Shown here in pieces: positions 33,822 through 41,606 of a DNA stretch of 64,000 nucleotides. Within the stretch, counting starts at the first letter, position 1. Every line of letters starts with the position of its first letter. The notes beneath the pieces are model-generated. The model saw nothing but the letters and a program-made list of their open reading frames with translations, was not told the origin of the DNA and ran no database searches. The stretch is from Peterkaempfera bronchialis (GTDB taxonomy: Bacteria; Actinomycetota; Actinomycetes; Streptomycetales; Streptomycetaceae), in the NCBI RefSeq assembly GCF_003258605.2, contig NZ_CP031264.1, forward strand, positions 6,440,232-6,504,231. Reading direction: 5' to 3'. The translations under genes were made by a program, and so were the position numbers.

Positions 33822-33860
33822 AAGGCGCCTTTAATATAGAAGGCGCCTGCGGTGATTCAA
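33822..33860 (-). promoter_or_regulatory. Promoter with two overlapping operator palindromes for the decarboxylase gene
   Basis: On the minus strand a -35 TTGAAT (33860-33855) and -10 TATATT (33838-33833) are separated by 16 bases. The 10-bp sequence GAAGGCGCCT, containing the 8-bp palindrome AGGCGCCT, occurs at 33821-33830 (downstream of -10) and again at 33839-33848 (in the spacer), 18 bp apart. This is the layout of a repressor-controlled promoter. No regulator gene lies next to it. Confidence 0.7.
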
Positions 33861-34097
33861 GGTGGACACGAACAGCGACGGTGGCCTGGGTGAGTCACCG
33901 GTGATACTCCGGCCGTGGACTGCTCCTGTGCTGGTGGTGCCGACCGCGGACGTGTTCCATAAACACGTCGGGGAGCGAAACGCGGGGCTTTTCCACCCGC
34001 TCCCGGTGATGACGTCGCGATGAGGACGTGGCCGGCGTCCTGCCGGCACTCGTCGATGCGGCCACCGTCGATCAGGGCCGTCCCGGGCCGAACGACA
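33861..34097. other. Intergenic DNA between decarboxylase promoter and tRNA-Leu
   Basis: No supported gene in either strand; the frames are short and of mixed composition. I see no duplicated tRNA end or other attachment-site signature. Confidence 0.4.
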
Positions 34098-34129
34098 ACT
34101 GCGGGTCGAGGTAGACCTCGACCCGCAGT
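34098..34129 (-). terminator. Terminator of tRNA-Leu
   Basis: A perfect 15-bp inverted repeat (actgcgggtcgaggt / acctcgacccgcagt) with a 2-base centre lies 34 bases downstream of the tRNA 3' end on the minus strand. Confidence 0.75.
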
Positions 34130-34163
34130 GGAAGGCTGTGCCATCGCCTCGTGGGGCGATGAG

Positions 34164-34251
34164 TGGTGTCCGAGGGGGGACTTGAACCCCCACGCCCGAT
34201 AAAGGGCACTAGCACCTCAAGCTAGCGCGTCTGCCATTCCGCCACCCGGAC
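34164..34251 (-). tRNA. tRNA-Leu (anticodon GAG)
   Basis: On the minus strand the gene starts GTCCGGG, which pairs with CTCGGAC before the discriminator A and an encoded CCA. The D-arm GGTGGCGGAATGGCAGACGC, an anticodon arm with stem CTAGC/GCTAG and loop TTGAGGT (anticodon GAG), a long class-II variable arm (TGCCCTTTATCGGGCG) and the T-arm GGGTTCAAGTCCC are all present. Length is 88 nt with CCA. It reads CUC and CUU codons. Confidence 0.96.
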
Positions 34252-34300
34252 AGGGTGTGTGCCGTGGGGTTCCTGTGCGGTGCCCGCGGCGACATGAGAA

Positions 34301-34329
34301 ACCATAGCAAAGATCGGTAGGGCTCCCAA
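34301..34329 (-). promoter_or_regulatory. Promoter of tRNA-Leu
   Basis: On the minus strand, TTGGGA (34329-34324) and TATGGT (34306-34301) are spaced by 17 bases, with the -10 ending about 50 bases before the tRNA. The surrounding bases are the most AT-rich of the region. Confidence 0.6.
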
Positions 34330-34497
34330 AACCGCCTCGCAGCCGCGTGCACCGCCCCCACCTGGGGTGATCGCATCCGCGGTGGGCCTTGGGCGGGAGC
34401 GGGCGGCGAGGGAGGATGGGCGGCAGTGTGCCCGCTATCCGAAGGCCCCGGCCCGGCCGGGGCGGACCCCGGCCGGGCCGGGAGAGCAGGAGAGACC

Positions 34498-35820
34498 GTG
34501 AGCGAGTCGAAGCCCGCGCAGGTGACCGCCGAGTCCGAGGTCACCGAGATCTGCCGCGACCTGATCCGGATCGACACCAGCAACTACGGGGACCATTCGG
34601 GGCCCGGCGAGCGGGCGGCGGCCGAGTATGTGGCGGAGCAGCTCGCCGAGTTCGGGGTGGAGCCGCAGATCTTCGAGTCGGCCAAGGGGCGGGCCAGCAC
34701 CGTGGTCCGGATCGAGGGTGAGGACCGGTCGCGCCCCGGGCTGCTGATCCACGGCCACACCGATGTGGTCCCGGCCAACGCCGACGACTGGACGCACCAC
34801 CCCTTCTCCGGCGAGATCGCCGACGGATGCGTCTGGGGCCGTGGCGCCGTCGACATGAAGGACATGGACGCGATGACGCTGGCCGTCGTCCGCGACCGGT
34901 TGCGCACCGGGCGCAAGCCGCCGCGCGACCTGGTGCTGGCCTTTGTCGCGGACGAGGAGGCGGGCGGCGTCTACGGCGCCCGGTACCTGGTGGACAAGCA
35001 CCCCGACCTCTTCGAGGGGGTCACCGAGGGGATCGGCGAGGTCGGCGGCTTCTCCTTCACCGTCAATGAGCAGCTGCGGCTGTACCTGGTGGAGACGGCC
35101 GAGAAGGGGATGCACTGGATGCGGCTGACCGTGGAGGGCACGGCCGGCCACGGGTCCATGACCAACCAGGACAACGCCATCACCGAGCTGTGCGAGGCGG
35201 TCGCCCGGCTGGGTCGGCACACCTTCCCGGTGCGGATCACCAAGACGGTCCGGGCCTTCCTGGACGAGCTGTCGGACGCGCTGGGCGTCGAACTCGACCC
35301 GGAGAACATGGACGAGACGCTGAAGACCCTGGGCGGCATCGCCAAGATGATCGGCACCACGCTGCGCAACACCGCGCAGCCGACCATGCTCGGCGCGGGG
35401 TACAAGGTGAACGTCATCCCGGGGCAGGCCACGGCGCATGTGGACGGCCGGTTCCTGCCGGGGTTCGAGGAGGAGTTCCTGAGCGACCTGGACCGGGTGC
35501 TGGGGCCGCGCGTCAAGCGGGAGTCGCTCCATTCGGACCGGGCGGTGGAGACCGACTTCGACGGGGCCCTGGTGGAGGCGATGCAGTCGGCGCTGCGGGC
35601 GGAGGACCCGATCGCCCGTGCCGTGCCGTACTGCCTCTCCGGTGGCACCGACGCCAAGTCCTTCCAGGACCTGGGCATCCGCTGCTTCGGCTTCGCGCCG
35701 CTGCGGCTCCCGCCGGAGCTGGACTTCGCCGGGATGTTCCACGGCGTCGACGAGCGGGTGCCGGTCGAGGGCCTGCAATTCGGTGCGCGGGTGCTGGACC
35801 GCTTCATCGACGCCTGCTGA
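34498..35820 (+). CDS. M20/M25/M40-family metallopeptidase
   Basis: A 440-residue cytoplasmic di-zinc amidohydrolase of the ArgE/DapE/carboxypeptidase group. The metal-binding pattern is complete: LLIHGHTDVVPA (His and Asp), WGRGAVDMKD (bridging Asp), VADEEAGG (catalytic Glu-Glu) and a late AGMFHGVDERVP (His). The lid domain includes the GTAGHGSM segment (dimerisation His). Start GTG 34498 has CAGGAGAG upstream. The M20 gene next to chaplin genes and a DUF5703 gene is a conserved streptomycete arrangement. Substrate is unknown; a peptidase or N-acyl amino acid deacylase are both possible. Confidence 0.88.
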   Translation: MSESKPAQVTAESEVTEICRDLIRIDTSNYGDHSGPGERAAAEYVAEQLAEFGVEPQIFESAKGRASTVVRIEGEDRSRPGLLIHGHTDVVPANADDWTHHPFSGEIADGCVWGRGAVDMKDMDAMTLAVVRDRLRTGRKPPRDLVLAFVADEEAGGVYGARYLVDKHPDLFEGVTEGIGEVGGFSFTVNEQLRLYLVETAEKGMHWMRLTVEGTAGHGSMTNQDNAITELCEAVARLGRHTFPVRITKTVRAFLDELSDALGVELDPENMDETLKTLGGIAKMIGTTLRNTAQPTMLGAGYKVNVIPGQATAHVDGRFLPGFEEEFLSDLDRVLGPRVKRESLHSDRAVETDFDGALVEAMQSALRAEDPIARAVPYCLSGGTDAKSFQDLGIRCFGFAPLRLPPELDFAGMFHGVDERVPVEGLQFGARVLDRFIDAC

Positions 35821-35829
35821 CCACCTCTC

Positions 35830-35876
35830 GAAGGCCCGTTCTCCAGCGCTTCCGAGCGCCAGGGGAACGGGCCTTC
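35830..35876 (+). terminator. Terminator of the M20 peptidase gene
   Basis: GAAGGCCCGTTC (35830-35841) pairs perfectly with GAACGGGCCTTC (35865-35876); the loop holds a small GCGCT/AGCGC stem, and the 3' side runs into ccccttcttc. Confidence 0.8.
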
Positions 35877-35902
35877 CCCTTCTTCGATCACCGGTACGGA
35901 TG

Positions 35903-35920
35903 TTCACCGTTGAGGGTGAA
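35903..35920. promoter_or_regulatory. TTCACC-N6-GGTGAA dyad before the short chaplin gene
   Basis: A perfect 6-6-6 dyad 93 bp upstream of the chaplin start. The same TCACC-N6-GGTGA spacing recurs before the long chaplin gene at 36342-36357. The spacer contains CGTTGA, the -10 consensus of sigma-BldN promoters, but I see no good -35 for it. Confidence 0.5.
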
Positions 35921-36012
35921 TAGCCGTACTGCGGCGTACCCCGTTTGCCGCAGTGTCGTTCACCCATATGCAGCCCGCCGAACGGGTTGTACTGACGACT
36001 AGGAGGAAACCG

Positions 36013-36258
36013 ATGAAGGTCAAGAAGATTGCCGCTGTTGTCGCTGCCACCGGTGGCCTGGTGCTGGCCGGTGCGGGTGCCGCGAGCGCCGCCGGCCATG
36101 GCGCGCTCGCCGAGGGTGCGGCCGTGGGTTCCCCGGGTGTGCTGTCCGGCAACGTGATCCAGGTTCCGGTGCACGTGCCCGTCAACCTCTGTGGCAACTC
36201 CATCAATGTGATCGGGCTGCTCAACCCGACGTTCGGCAACAACTGCCAGAACTTCTGA
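36013..36258 (+). CDS. Short chaplin (ChpE/ChpH type)
   Basis: An 81-residue secreted surface protein. A Sec signal peptide (KVKKIAAVVAATGGLVLAGA..ASA) ends near residue 27. One chaplin domain occupies about 38-80, with GSPGVLSGNVIQVPVHVPVN and two cysteines, C60 and C78, that form the family disulfide. There is no sortase signal, so it is a short, diffusible chaplin that assembles into amyloid-like films coating aerial hyphae and spores. AGGAGG precedes the ATG. It sits directly upstream of a long chaplin, like the chpH-chpC arrangement. Expected regulation is developmental; the dyad and sigma-BldN-like hexamer upstream are consistent with that. Confidence 0.95.
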   Translation: MKVKKIAAVVAATGGLVLAGAGAASAAGHGALAEGAAVGSPGVLSGNVIQVPVHVPVNLCGNSINVIGLLNPTFGNNCQNF

Positions 36259-36268
36259 CACGATCCGG

Positions 36269-36307
36269 TGCGCCCCCCGGAAGGCGGACCGCCTTCCGGG
36301 GGGCGCA
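36269..36307 (+). terminator. Terminator of the short chaplin gene
   Basis: A 39-bp perfect inverted repeat (19-bp arms tgcgccccccggaaggcgg and its complement around one base) followed by attgcctttc. Confidence 0.9.
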
Positions 36308-36341
36308 TTGCCTTTCGGCCTGCGACCGTTTGGCGCAAGGG

Positions 36342-36400
36342 TCACCCGCGTGGGTGAAAACACTGCGAATGGCCCAACCCGATTGCCTGTCCCTCGTTGA
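36342..36400 (+). promoter_or_regulatory. Dyad and sigma-BldN-like promoter of the long chaplin gene
   Basis: TCACC-N6-GGTGA at 36342-36357 matches the dyad before the short chaplin gene. Downstream, CCCAAC (36373-36378) and CGTTGA (36395-36400) are 16 bases apart, close to the sigma-BldN consensus CGTAAC-N16-CGTTGA (four of six and six of six). Sigma-BldN is known to drive chaplin genes in Streptomyces; its use here is inferred. Confidence 0.55.
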
Positions 36401-36467
36401 CCAGTGCGCGGGTGAAGATTTCGTACGCAACATCAAGCAAACGGATTGAATGAGGTCAGGGGAACCA

Positions 36468-37214
36468 ATGCGACAGGCAGCCAAGAGGGGTCTCCTCACG
36501 GCCATGGCCACCGGTAGCGTGCTGGCATCGACGGCCGGCTACGCCTTTGCGACGGCCGACGCGCACGGTGCCGCCACCGGCTCGCCGGGCGTCGGATCCG
36601 GGAACGCAGTGCAGATCCCGGTGGACGTCCCGGTCAACATCTGCGGCAACACCATCAACGTGGTCGGGCTGCTCAACCCCGCCATCGGCAACACCTGCGT
36701 CAATGCCTCGCCGAGCCACGACGGCCGCGACGGCAACGGTGGCAACGGTGGCGGTGCGAACCGGGGTGGCGGCGCGGACGCCGATGCCGCAGCCACGGGG
36801 TCGCCCGGCGTCCTCAGCGGCAATGTGGTGCAGGTCCCGATCCACGTCCCGGTCAATGCGTGCGGCAACTCGGCCTCCGTGGTCGGGCTGGGCAACGCGG
36901 CGATCGGCAACACCTGCGTGAACGCGGAGACGCCCACGCACCATGTGCCGACCCCGCCGGTGCACCACCCCAGCATCCCGCCCACGCACCACGTGCCCAC
37001 GCCGCCGAGCCACCACTGGACGCCGAAGCCCCCGGCGGAGATCCCGGAGCACCACACCTCCCCCAACGGCGGTACCTCGACGGTCGGCCACCACGCCCAG
37101 GAGGCGCTCGCCTCCACCGGTGCCGGTGATGTCGCGCTCGCCGGTACCGTCGCGGCCGGGATGATCCTCGGCGGCGCGGTGCTCTACCGGCGCGGCCGGG
37201 TGGGCAGCCGCTGA
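36468..37214 (+). CDS. Long chaplin with two chaplin domains and sortase signal (ChpA/B/C type)
   Basis: A 248-residue wall-anchored surface protein. After a signal peptide (to about residue 33) there are two chaplin domains, about 38-79 (C59, C77) and 111-152 (C132, C150). A Gly/Asn-rich linker separates them. A His/Pro-rich spacer with repeated THHVPTPP follows (about 157-195). The C-terminus has the sortase motif LASTG at 214-218, a hydrophobic helix and RRGR. LAxTG is the class E sortase motif used by streptomycetes. ATG 36468 has AGGGGAA upstream; ATG 36450 would add six residues. The protein should anchor the chaplin layer to peptidoglycan of aerial hyphae. Confidence 0.94.
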   Translation: MRQAAKRGLLTAMATGSVLASTAGYAFATADAHGAATGSPGVGSGNAVQIPVDVPVNICGNTINVVGLLNPAIGNTCVNASPSHDGRDGNGGNGGGANRGGGADADAAATGSPGVLSGNVVQVPIHVPVNACGNSASVVGLGNAAIGNTCVNAETPTHHVPTPPVHHPSIPPTHHVPTPPSHHWTPKPPAEIPEHHTSPNGGTSTVGHHAQEALASTGAGDVALAGTVAAGMILGGAVLYRRGRVGSR

Positions 37215-37270
37215 GGCATCGCAGCCCTTCCGGAGCCGGGGAGCCCGGGACGCCGGTGATATGAACAGCT

Positions 37271-37299
37271 GAGCGGGAGCCCGTAGAGGGCTCCCGCTC
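37271..37299 (+). terminator. Terminator between long chaplin and DUF5703 genes
   Basis: GAGCGGGAGCCC (37271-37282) pairs perfectly with GGGCTCCCGCTC (37288-37299) around gtaga; it lies between convergent genes. Confidence 0.85.
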
Positions 37300-37327
37300 G
37301 GTCGTCGGGGTGGGGATGCCGGAGAGG

Positions 37328-37567
37328 TCACCAGGCGCGGACCTGGCGGATGATCCTCCGCTTCAGCACCACGCTGCGGCTTCCGTCGGGGAACAGCCGC
37401 AGCCGGTCGAGCTCCCAGTGGCCGTACTCGGCGTGCTCCGTGAGCAGCCGCCGAGCCGCGTTGCGGGACGTACCTCGGGGGAGCCGCAGCGACTGGTACT
37501 CGTACTCCGGCTGCCGGACCGTCTTCGATGGGATCAAGCTTTCCTCCCGCTGGACACTCTGCGGCAA
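37328..37567 (-). CDS. DUF5703-like small protein
   Basis: A 79-residue basic cytoplasmic protein. The core is YEYQSLRLPRGTSRNAARRL, then LLTEHAEYGHWELDRLRLFP and a terminal RRIIRQVRAW. This matches a small actinobacterial family of unknown function that sits beside chaplin genes in many streptomycetes. The first 15 residues are poorly conserved, so the true start may be a later codon. It is convergent with the long chaplin gene and divergent from the next gene. Confidence 0.75.
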   Translation of the reverse strand: MPQSVQREESLIPSKTVRQPEYEYQSLRLPRGTSRNAARRLLTEHAEYGHWELDRLRLFPDGSRSVVLKRRIIRQVRAW

Positions 37568-37711
37568 GCGTACTGGCGCTCACCGACAGTCGCCGGACTC
37601 CAGGGTCTCACGGTGCACTCGGTGGCAACAGGTGGCCGCACACCGGGGGAAGTTGTGCCGAAATCACGCCTCGGGGCGATAACGGCGGTGCAGTTCACCT
37701 CCCGGTACGGA

Positions 37712-37717
37712 TAGCGT
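37712..37717 (+). promoter_or_regulatory. -10 hexamer of a likely leaderless gene
   Basis: TAGCGT ends seven bases before ATG 37725, and no Shine-Dalgarno sequence is present. Transcription would begin at or next to the start codon. No clear -35. Confidence 0.45.
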
Positions 37718-37724
37718 CTGAACC

Positions 37725-38360
37725 ATGTCTGATGCAGCGCAGCCCACCGTCGCCGAGGTACGCGCCGCCGCCGAGGCGGTCAAGGCAGCGATCGACCGCC
37801 ACTTGGAGGCCGTCGAGAGCCGCTCGGGGGAGAACGACCCGGCGGTGTTCGCCGCCTACGAAGCGCTGGCTGCAGCGGCCGACGCCTATGACGAGATCCT
37901 TTACGACGCCTATGACGAGGTGACGCCCTTCGAGGTGCCCGGTGACGAGAGCGCCGCCGCCTATCTGGGACCCGACGAGCCGGAGGCGGTCAGCGTGCTG
38001 ATCCGCCGTGACTATGTGATCGCCGATCCGGACCGGCTGCGCGCCCAGGCCACCCGGCTGGACAGCGGCCTCGCGGCGCCCGGCGCCCCGGGCACGGCGC
38101 GGCCGGCGGTGGGCAGCCTCAACGCCGCGATCGGGGTGCTCTTCGGGGAGTACGAACCCGACGAGATCGCGTCGCGCTGTGAGGAGTTCGGCCTGGAGGA
38201 GGGCGACTCGACGCTCTGGGTCTCCGCGGCGGAGCCCGGTGAGCCGGGGGAGTGGCTGCCGGAGCCGTTCGACGATGCCGACCCGCAGCTGCTGATCTGC
38301 CGCTTCGACGTCAGCGAGGTCTTCGACGACGAGCTGGAGGCGCTGGACCCGGAGCGCTGA
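37725..38360 (+). CDS. Conserved acidic protein of unknown function
   Basis: A 211-residue strongly acidic cytoplasmic protein. The N-terminal 65 residues are helical (EVRAAAEAVKAAIDRHLEAV, then AAYEALAAAADAYDEILYDA). The C-terminal 150 contain SVLIRRDYVIADPDRLRAQA, VGSLNAAIGVLFGEYEPDEI and STLWVSAAEPGEPG, a pattern I associate with uncharacterised streptomycete proteins near chaplin genes. No catalytic motif is visible. It is probably leaderless (see the -10 site) and ends before a long bidirectional hairpin. Confidence 0.75.
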   Translation: MSDAAQPTVAEVRAAAEAVKAAIDRHLEAVESRSGENDPAVFAAYEALAAAADAYDEILYDAYDEVTPFEVPGDESAAAYLGPDEPEAVSVLIRRDYVIADPDRLRAQATRLDSGLAAPGAPGTARPAVGSLNAAIGVLFGEYEPDEIASRCEEFGLEEGDSTLWVSAAEPGEPGEWLPEPFDDADPQLLICRFDVSEVFDDELEALDPER

Positions 38361-38372
38361 CCCCCGGGCATC

Positions 38373-38416
38373 CGGCCGGGGCGGCCCCCTCCTGCGGGGA
38401 GGGGCCGCCCCGGCCG
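38373..38416. terminator. Bidirectional terminator
   Basis: A perfect 16-bp stem (cggccggggcggcccc at 38373-38388 with 38401-38416) between convergent genes. Confidence 0.85.
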
Positions 38417-38433
38417 TTCGCTGCGGTGGTGGG

Positions 38434-40554
38434 TCAGTCCGGCCGGTCGGCCTGCTCGGCGAGGATGCCGCGCAGCCGGGTGGTACGCGGTCGCGCCGGG
38501 ACGGACGCCACCGCCTGCGCGAGCGCCTGACCGGCGGCGTGCACCACCGAGAGGTGCCGTTCGGCCCGCCCGAAGGCCGTGTAGACCAGCTGCCGGGTGA
38601 GCGCCCCGGCGGCGTCGTCCGGCAGCACCGCGACCACGCCCGGCCAGCGTCGGCCCACGGCCTGGTGCACGGTGAGGGCCCAGCCGTGGCGCACCTGCTG
38701 CACCCGGTCGCGCTCCACGGTGACCGGGCGCCCGCCCAGGTCGAGGTGGAGGCCGGCCGCGTCGGCCGAGACCACGGTGCCCGGGAGGCTGGTGCCCGGC
38801 ACGGGGGAGTGGACCACCCGGTCCCCCGGGTCGAAGCCGCCGAACCGGCCGGGGCCAGGGTTGAGCCGCGCCTTGAGGGCGGCGTTGAGCGCCCGGGTAC
38901 CGGCGCTGCCGCCGTGGCCGGGGGTCACCACGACCACCTGCTCGGCGGGGATGCCCAGCGCCCGGGGGATGGAGTCCAGCACCAGCTGCACCGCCCGGTG
39001 GGCGGCCTCGCCGCCGTCCTTGGCGGGGACGATGACGACCTCCTTGCCGGGCGCCTCCACCTGCTGGAGCTCTCCGATGCCGATGCCGGACACCAGCTCG
39101 CCGAGCGGCCCGAAGTCGGGCGTACGGGAGGCCACGGCGGGGCAGGCGCGGGCCGCCAGCAGGTCGGCGAAGACCCGCCCGGGGCCGGCCGACCAGAGCT
39201 GGCCGGGGTCGCCGCTCAGCACCAGCCGCGTCCCGTCGGCGAGTGACTCCGCCAGGGTCGCGGCGGTCTCCACATCCAGCAGCGGTGCGTCGCAGACCAC
39301 CAGGACGTCCAGGGCCAGTGAGCCGTCGTCCGCCCGTCCGGGGCCCTCGGCCCCGGAGAGCAGGCCGCGCAGGGTCACCGCGAAGCGGTCACCGGGGTCC
39401 GCCGGGGGAGCGGAGTCATCGGCCCGGTCGCCGCCGGGTGCGGTCGCCGCGAGGGCGGCGAGGGCATCGGCCCCCTCGGCGGTCCAGGCGGCGGCCCAGG
39501 CGCGCAGGCCCAGCGCGCGGGCCGCTGCGACCAGCGCGGCGGGTTCGGCGCGCGCCGCTTCGCCGCCGGTGTGCAGGACCAGCCCCGAGGCCGCCGCCGC
39601 GCGGATCAGGGCCGTGGCGGACGAGGAGGGCGCCGCCGCAGCGGCCGCCTCCCAGGCGGCGGGACCGGGGCTGCCCCCGGCCTCGCCGTTGTCCTCGCCG
39701 TTGTCCTCGCCGTCGTCCTCGCCGTCGTCCTCGTCCCCGCTGTCCTCGTCTTCGCGCGGCGCATCCTCGCCCGGCTCAAAGGTGGACATCAGCCGCACCA
39801 GGCCGTCCGCCAGGCTCTCCTCCGCGAGGGCGAGCCGGTCCAGCGAGAGCAGCAGCCGGACCGGGGGCTCCTCGTCCTCGTCGTCCCCGGCCGGGCGTCC
39901 GCCGCCGACGGGCGGCTCCTCGTCCTGGAAGGCCATCACCCGGCCGTCGGTGACCACCCCGCCGAGCGCCTCCTCCGGGTCCGGCACGCCGTGCTTCTCC
40001 AGCCCGGCCCGGACCTCGGACACCTCCAGCGCCGTATGCCCGAGCAGCGCCGCCCGCTCCAGCAGCCAGAGCACCAGCGCCTGTGCGCGGCGCTCGTCAC
40101 CCGGCCCGGCGGCCGGGCCCAGCAGGCCCCGGGCGAAGCCGTCGGCCTGCTCGGGCCGCACTCCGGGCAGCGACAGCACCGCCCAGGGGTCCTCCCGCAG
40201 CGCCTCGGCGGCGCCGTCGCCCAGTGCGTCCAGGGCGGGGGCCGCCAGCTCCGCCGGGGCACCGCCCGCCGCCAGTACCTCCGCCGCCGCCCGCAGGGCC
40301 GCCTCCCGCTGCGCATCGGCCTGGGGCGCACCGGCCGCACCTGCACCGGCCGCACCTGCACCGGCCACACCCGCCCCGGCCGGCTCCTCGCCCGCCGCAG
40401 CGGGACCGCTGCGCCCCATGGCGCGGATCGCCTCGGCGAGCGCGGCGGTGTCCGGCCGCTCCACGACCGCCGCCGGTGCGGGTGCCGCCCCCTCGCCCTC
40501 GGGACCGGTCGGCCCCGGGCGCTCCTGCGGAGCGGAGGTGTCCTCGTCGCTCAC
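38434..40554 (-). CDS. RecD2-like helix-hairpin-helix protein with degenerate helicase motifs
   Basis: A 706-residue relative of the SF1 helicase RecD2. The N-terminal 80 residues are low complexity, then an HhH-like part (EDPWAVLSLPGVRPEQADGF near 122-141) and a winged-helix-like part (HTALEVSEVRAGLEKHGV) as in RecD2. The ATPase core is eroded: where Walker A (GGPGTGKT) belongs the sequence is AAAAAAPSSSATALIRAAAA, Walker B is VVCDAPLL (Asp-Ala for Asp-Glu), while motif III (LVLSGDPGQLWSAGPGRVFAD), motif V (WALTVHQAVGRRWPGVV) and a changed motif VI (TAFGRAERHL) remain. An acidic GED repeat inserts near residue 280. ATP hydrolysis is doubtful; a DNA-binding role is possible. Confidence 0.72.
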   Translation of the reverse strand: MSDEDTSAPQERPGPTGPEGEGAAPAPAAVVERPDTAALAEAIRAMGRSGPAAAGEEPAGAGVAGAGAAGAGAAGAPQADAQREAALRAAAEVLAAGGAPAELAAPALDALGDGAAEALREDPWAVLSLPGVRPEQADGFARGLLGPAAGPGDERRAQALVLWLLERAALLGHTALEVSEVRAGLEKHGVPDPEEALGGVVTDGRVMAFQDEEPPVGGGRPAGDDEDEEPPVRLLLSLDRLALAEESLADGLVRLMSTFEPGEDAPREDEDSGDEDDGEDDGEDNGEDNGEAGGSPGPAAWEAAAAAAPSSSATALIRAAAASGLVLHTGGEAARAEPAALVAAARALGLRAWAAAWTAEGADALAALAATAPGGDRADDSAPPADPGDRFAVTLRGLLSGAEGPGRADDGSLALDVLVVCDAPLLDVETAATLAESLADGTRLVLSGDPGQLWSAGPGRVFADLLAARACPAVASRTPDFGPLGELVSGIGIGELQQVEAPGKEVVIVPAKDGGEAAHRAVQLVLDSIPRALGIPAEQVVVVTPGHGGSAGTRALNAALKARLNPGPGRFGGFDPGDRVVHSPVPGTSLPGTVVSADAAGLHLDLGGRPVTVERDRVQQVRHGWALTVHQAVGRRWPGVVAVLPDDAAGALTRQLVYTAFGRAERHLSVVHAAGQALAQAVASVPARPRTTRLRGILAEQADRPD
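39682..39729. repeat. 12-bp tandem repeat, four copies, within the RecD-like gene
   Basis: Four tandem units of ctcgccgt(t/c)gtc encode the acidic GED-type repeat on the minus strand. In-frame unit length allows copy-number change without frameshift. Confidence 0.85.
40328..40372. repeat. 15-bp tandem repeat, three copies, within the RecD-like gene
   Basis: Three units of gcaccggccgcacct (last one diverged) encode an Ala-Gly-rich repeat near residues 60-75 of the minus-strand protein. Confidence 0.8.
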
Positions 40555-40625
40555 AGCTCACGCTCCCGTTCGTGCTACTGGTTTCTCGGTCTACGGAGGA
40601 GCGGAGGAGCCATGGCCGCCTGCGG

Positions 40626-41606
40626 CTACAGCTCGCTCCAGTCCTGGTCGGGATAGCGGTGCACCGGCGCCGAGATGTCGTCCAGCGCACTGCGGATCTC
40701 CTCGGGAAGCGTAAGGGCCTCCACCGACAGCGCCGCCCGGAGCTGGGTCGCGGTCCGGGCGCCGACGAGTGCGGCGGCCACCCCGGGCCGGTCCCGCGCC
40801 CAGGCCAGCGCGACCTTGAGCGGGCTGCTGGCCAATCCGTCGGCGGCGGTGGCGACGGCGTCCACGATCCGCCGGCCCCGGTCGTCCAGGTAGGGCTGGA
40901 CAAAGCCGGAGAGGTACGGGGAGGCGGCCCGGGAGTCCTGCGGCACCCCGTGCCGGTACTTGCCGGTGAGCACGCCCCGGCCGAGCGGCGACGAGGCCAG
41001 CAGCCCCACCCCGAGGTCCAGGGCGGCGGGCAGTACCTCGCGCTCTATGTTGCGCTGGAGCAGCGAGTACTCCATCTGCGTCGCCGCCAGCGGGGTGCGG
41101 CCCGGTACCGCCCGCTGCCAGGTGGCCGCCTTGGCCAGCTGCCAGCCGCAGAAGTTGGAGACCCCCACATAGCGGGTGCGGCCGGAGGAGACGGCCAGGT
41201 CCAGGGCGTGCAGGGTCTCCTCGGTCGGGGTCGAGGGGTCGTACGCGTGCACCTGCCACAGGTCGACATAGTCGGTGCCCAGCCGCTGGAGCGAGGCGTC
41301 GAGTGCCGCCAGCAGATGGCCACGGGAGGCGTCGAAGCGCCGGTCGGGGTCCGGCACGCTGCCCGCCTTGGTGGCGATCACCAGCTCCGAACGGGGCACC
41401 AGGTCCTCGATGAGCCGGGAGAGCAGATACTCGGCGCCGCCGTCGGCGTACACGTCGGCGGTGTCGACCAGGGTGCCGCCGGCGTCCAGAAACTCCTTGA
41501 GCTGTTCGGCTGCCTCGTGCTCGTCGGTGTCGCGGCCCCATGTCATGGTGCCGAGGCCGAGCCGGGAGACACGCAGCCCGGTACGGCCGAGGTGTCGCTG
41601 TTCCAT
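40626..41606 (-). CDS. Aldo/keto reductase
   Basis: A 326-residue NADPH-dependent AKR. The catalytic tetrad is complete: D48, Y53 (VDTADVYADGGAE), K80 (VIATKAG) and H120 (LWQVHAYD). GVSNFCGWQLAKA near 160 and a late ALVGARTATQLRAAL (NADPH phosphate-binding region) also fit. The ATG at 41606 gives the family start MEQRHLGRTGLRVSRLGLG; the longer frame to 41744 adds Arg/Pro-rich residues only. The gene is divergent from the F420 oxidoreductase gene. It probably reduces aldehydes or ketones; substrate unknown. Confidence 0.9.
   Translation of the reverse strand: MEQRHLGRTGLRVSRLGLGTMTWGRDTDEHEAAEQLKEFLDAGGTLVDTADVYADGGAEYLLSRLIEDLVPRSELVIATKAGSVPDPDRRFDASRGHLLAALDASLQRLGTDYVDLWQVHAYDPSTPTEETLHALDLAVSSGRTRYVGVSNFCGWQLAKAATWQRAVPGRTPLAATQMEYSLLQRNIEREVLPAALDLGVGLLASSPLGRGVLTGKYRHGVPQDSRAASPYLSGFVQPYLDDRGRRIVDAVATAADGLASSPLKVALAWARDRPGVAAALVGARTATQLRAALSVEALTLPEEIRSALDDISAPVHRYPDQDWSEL

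Noticed and set aside
33860-34260. Integrated element at tRNA-Leu
   Set aside because: No duplicated tRNA 3' end, integrase or excisionase gene is present in the window.
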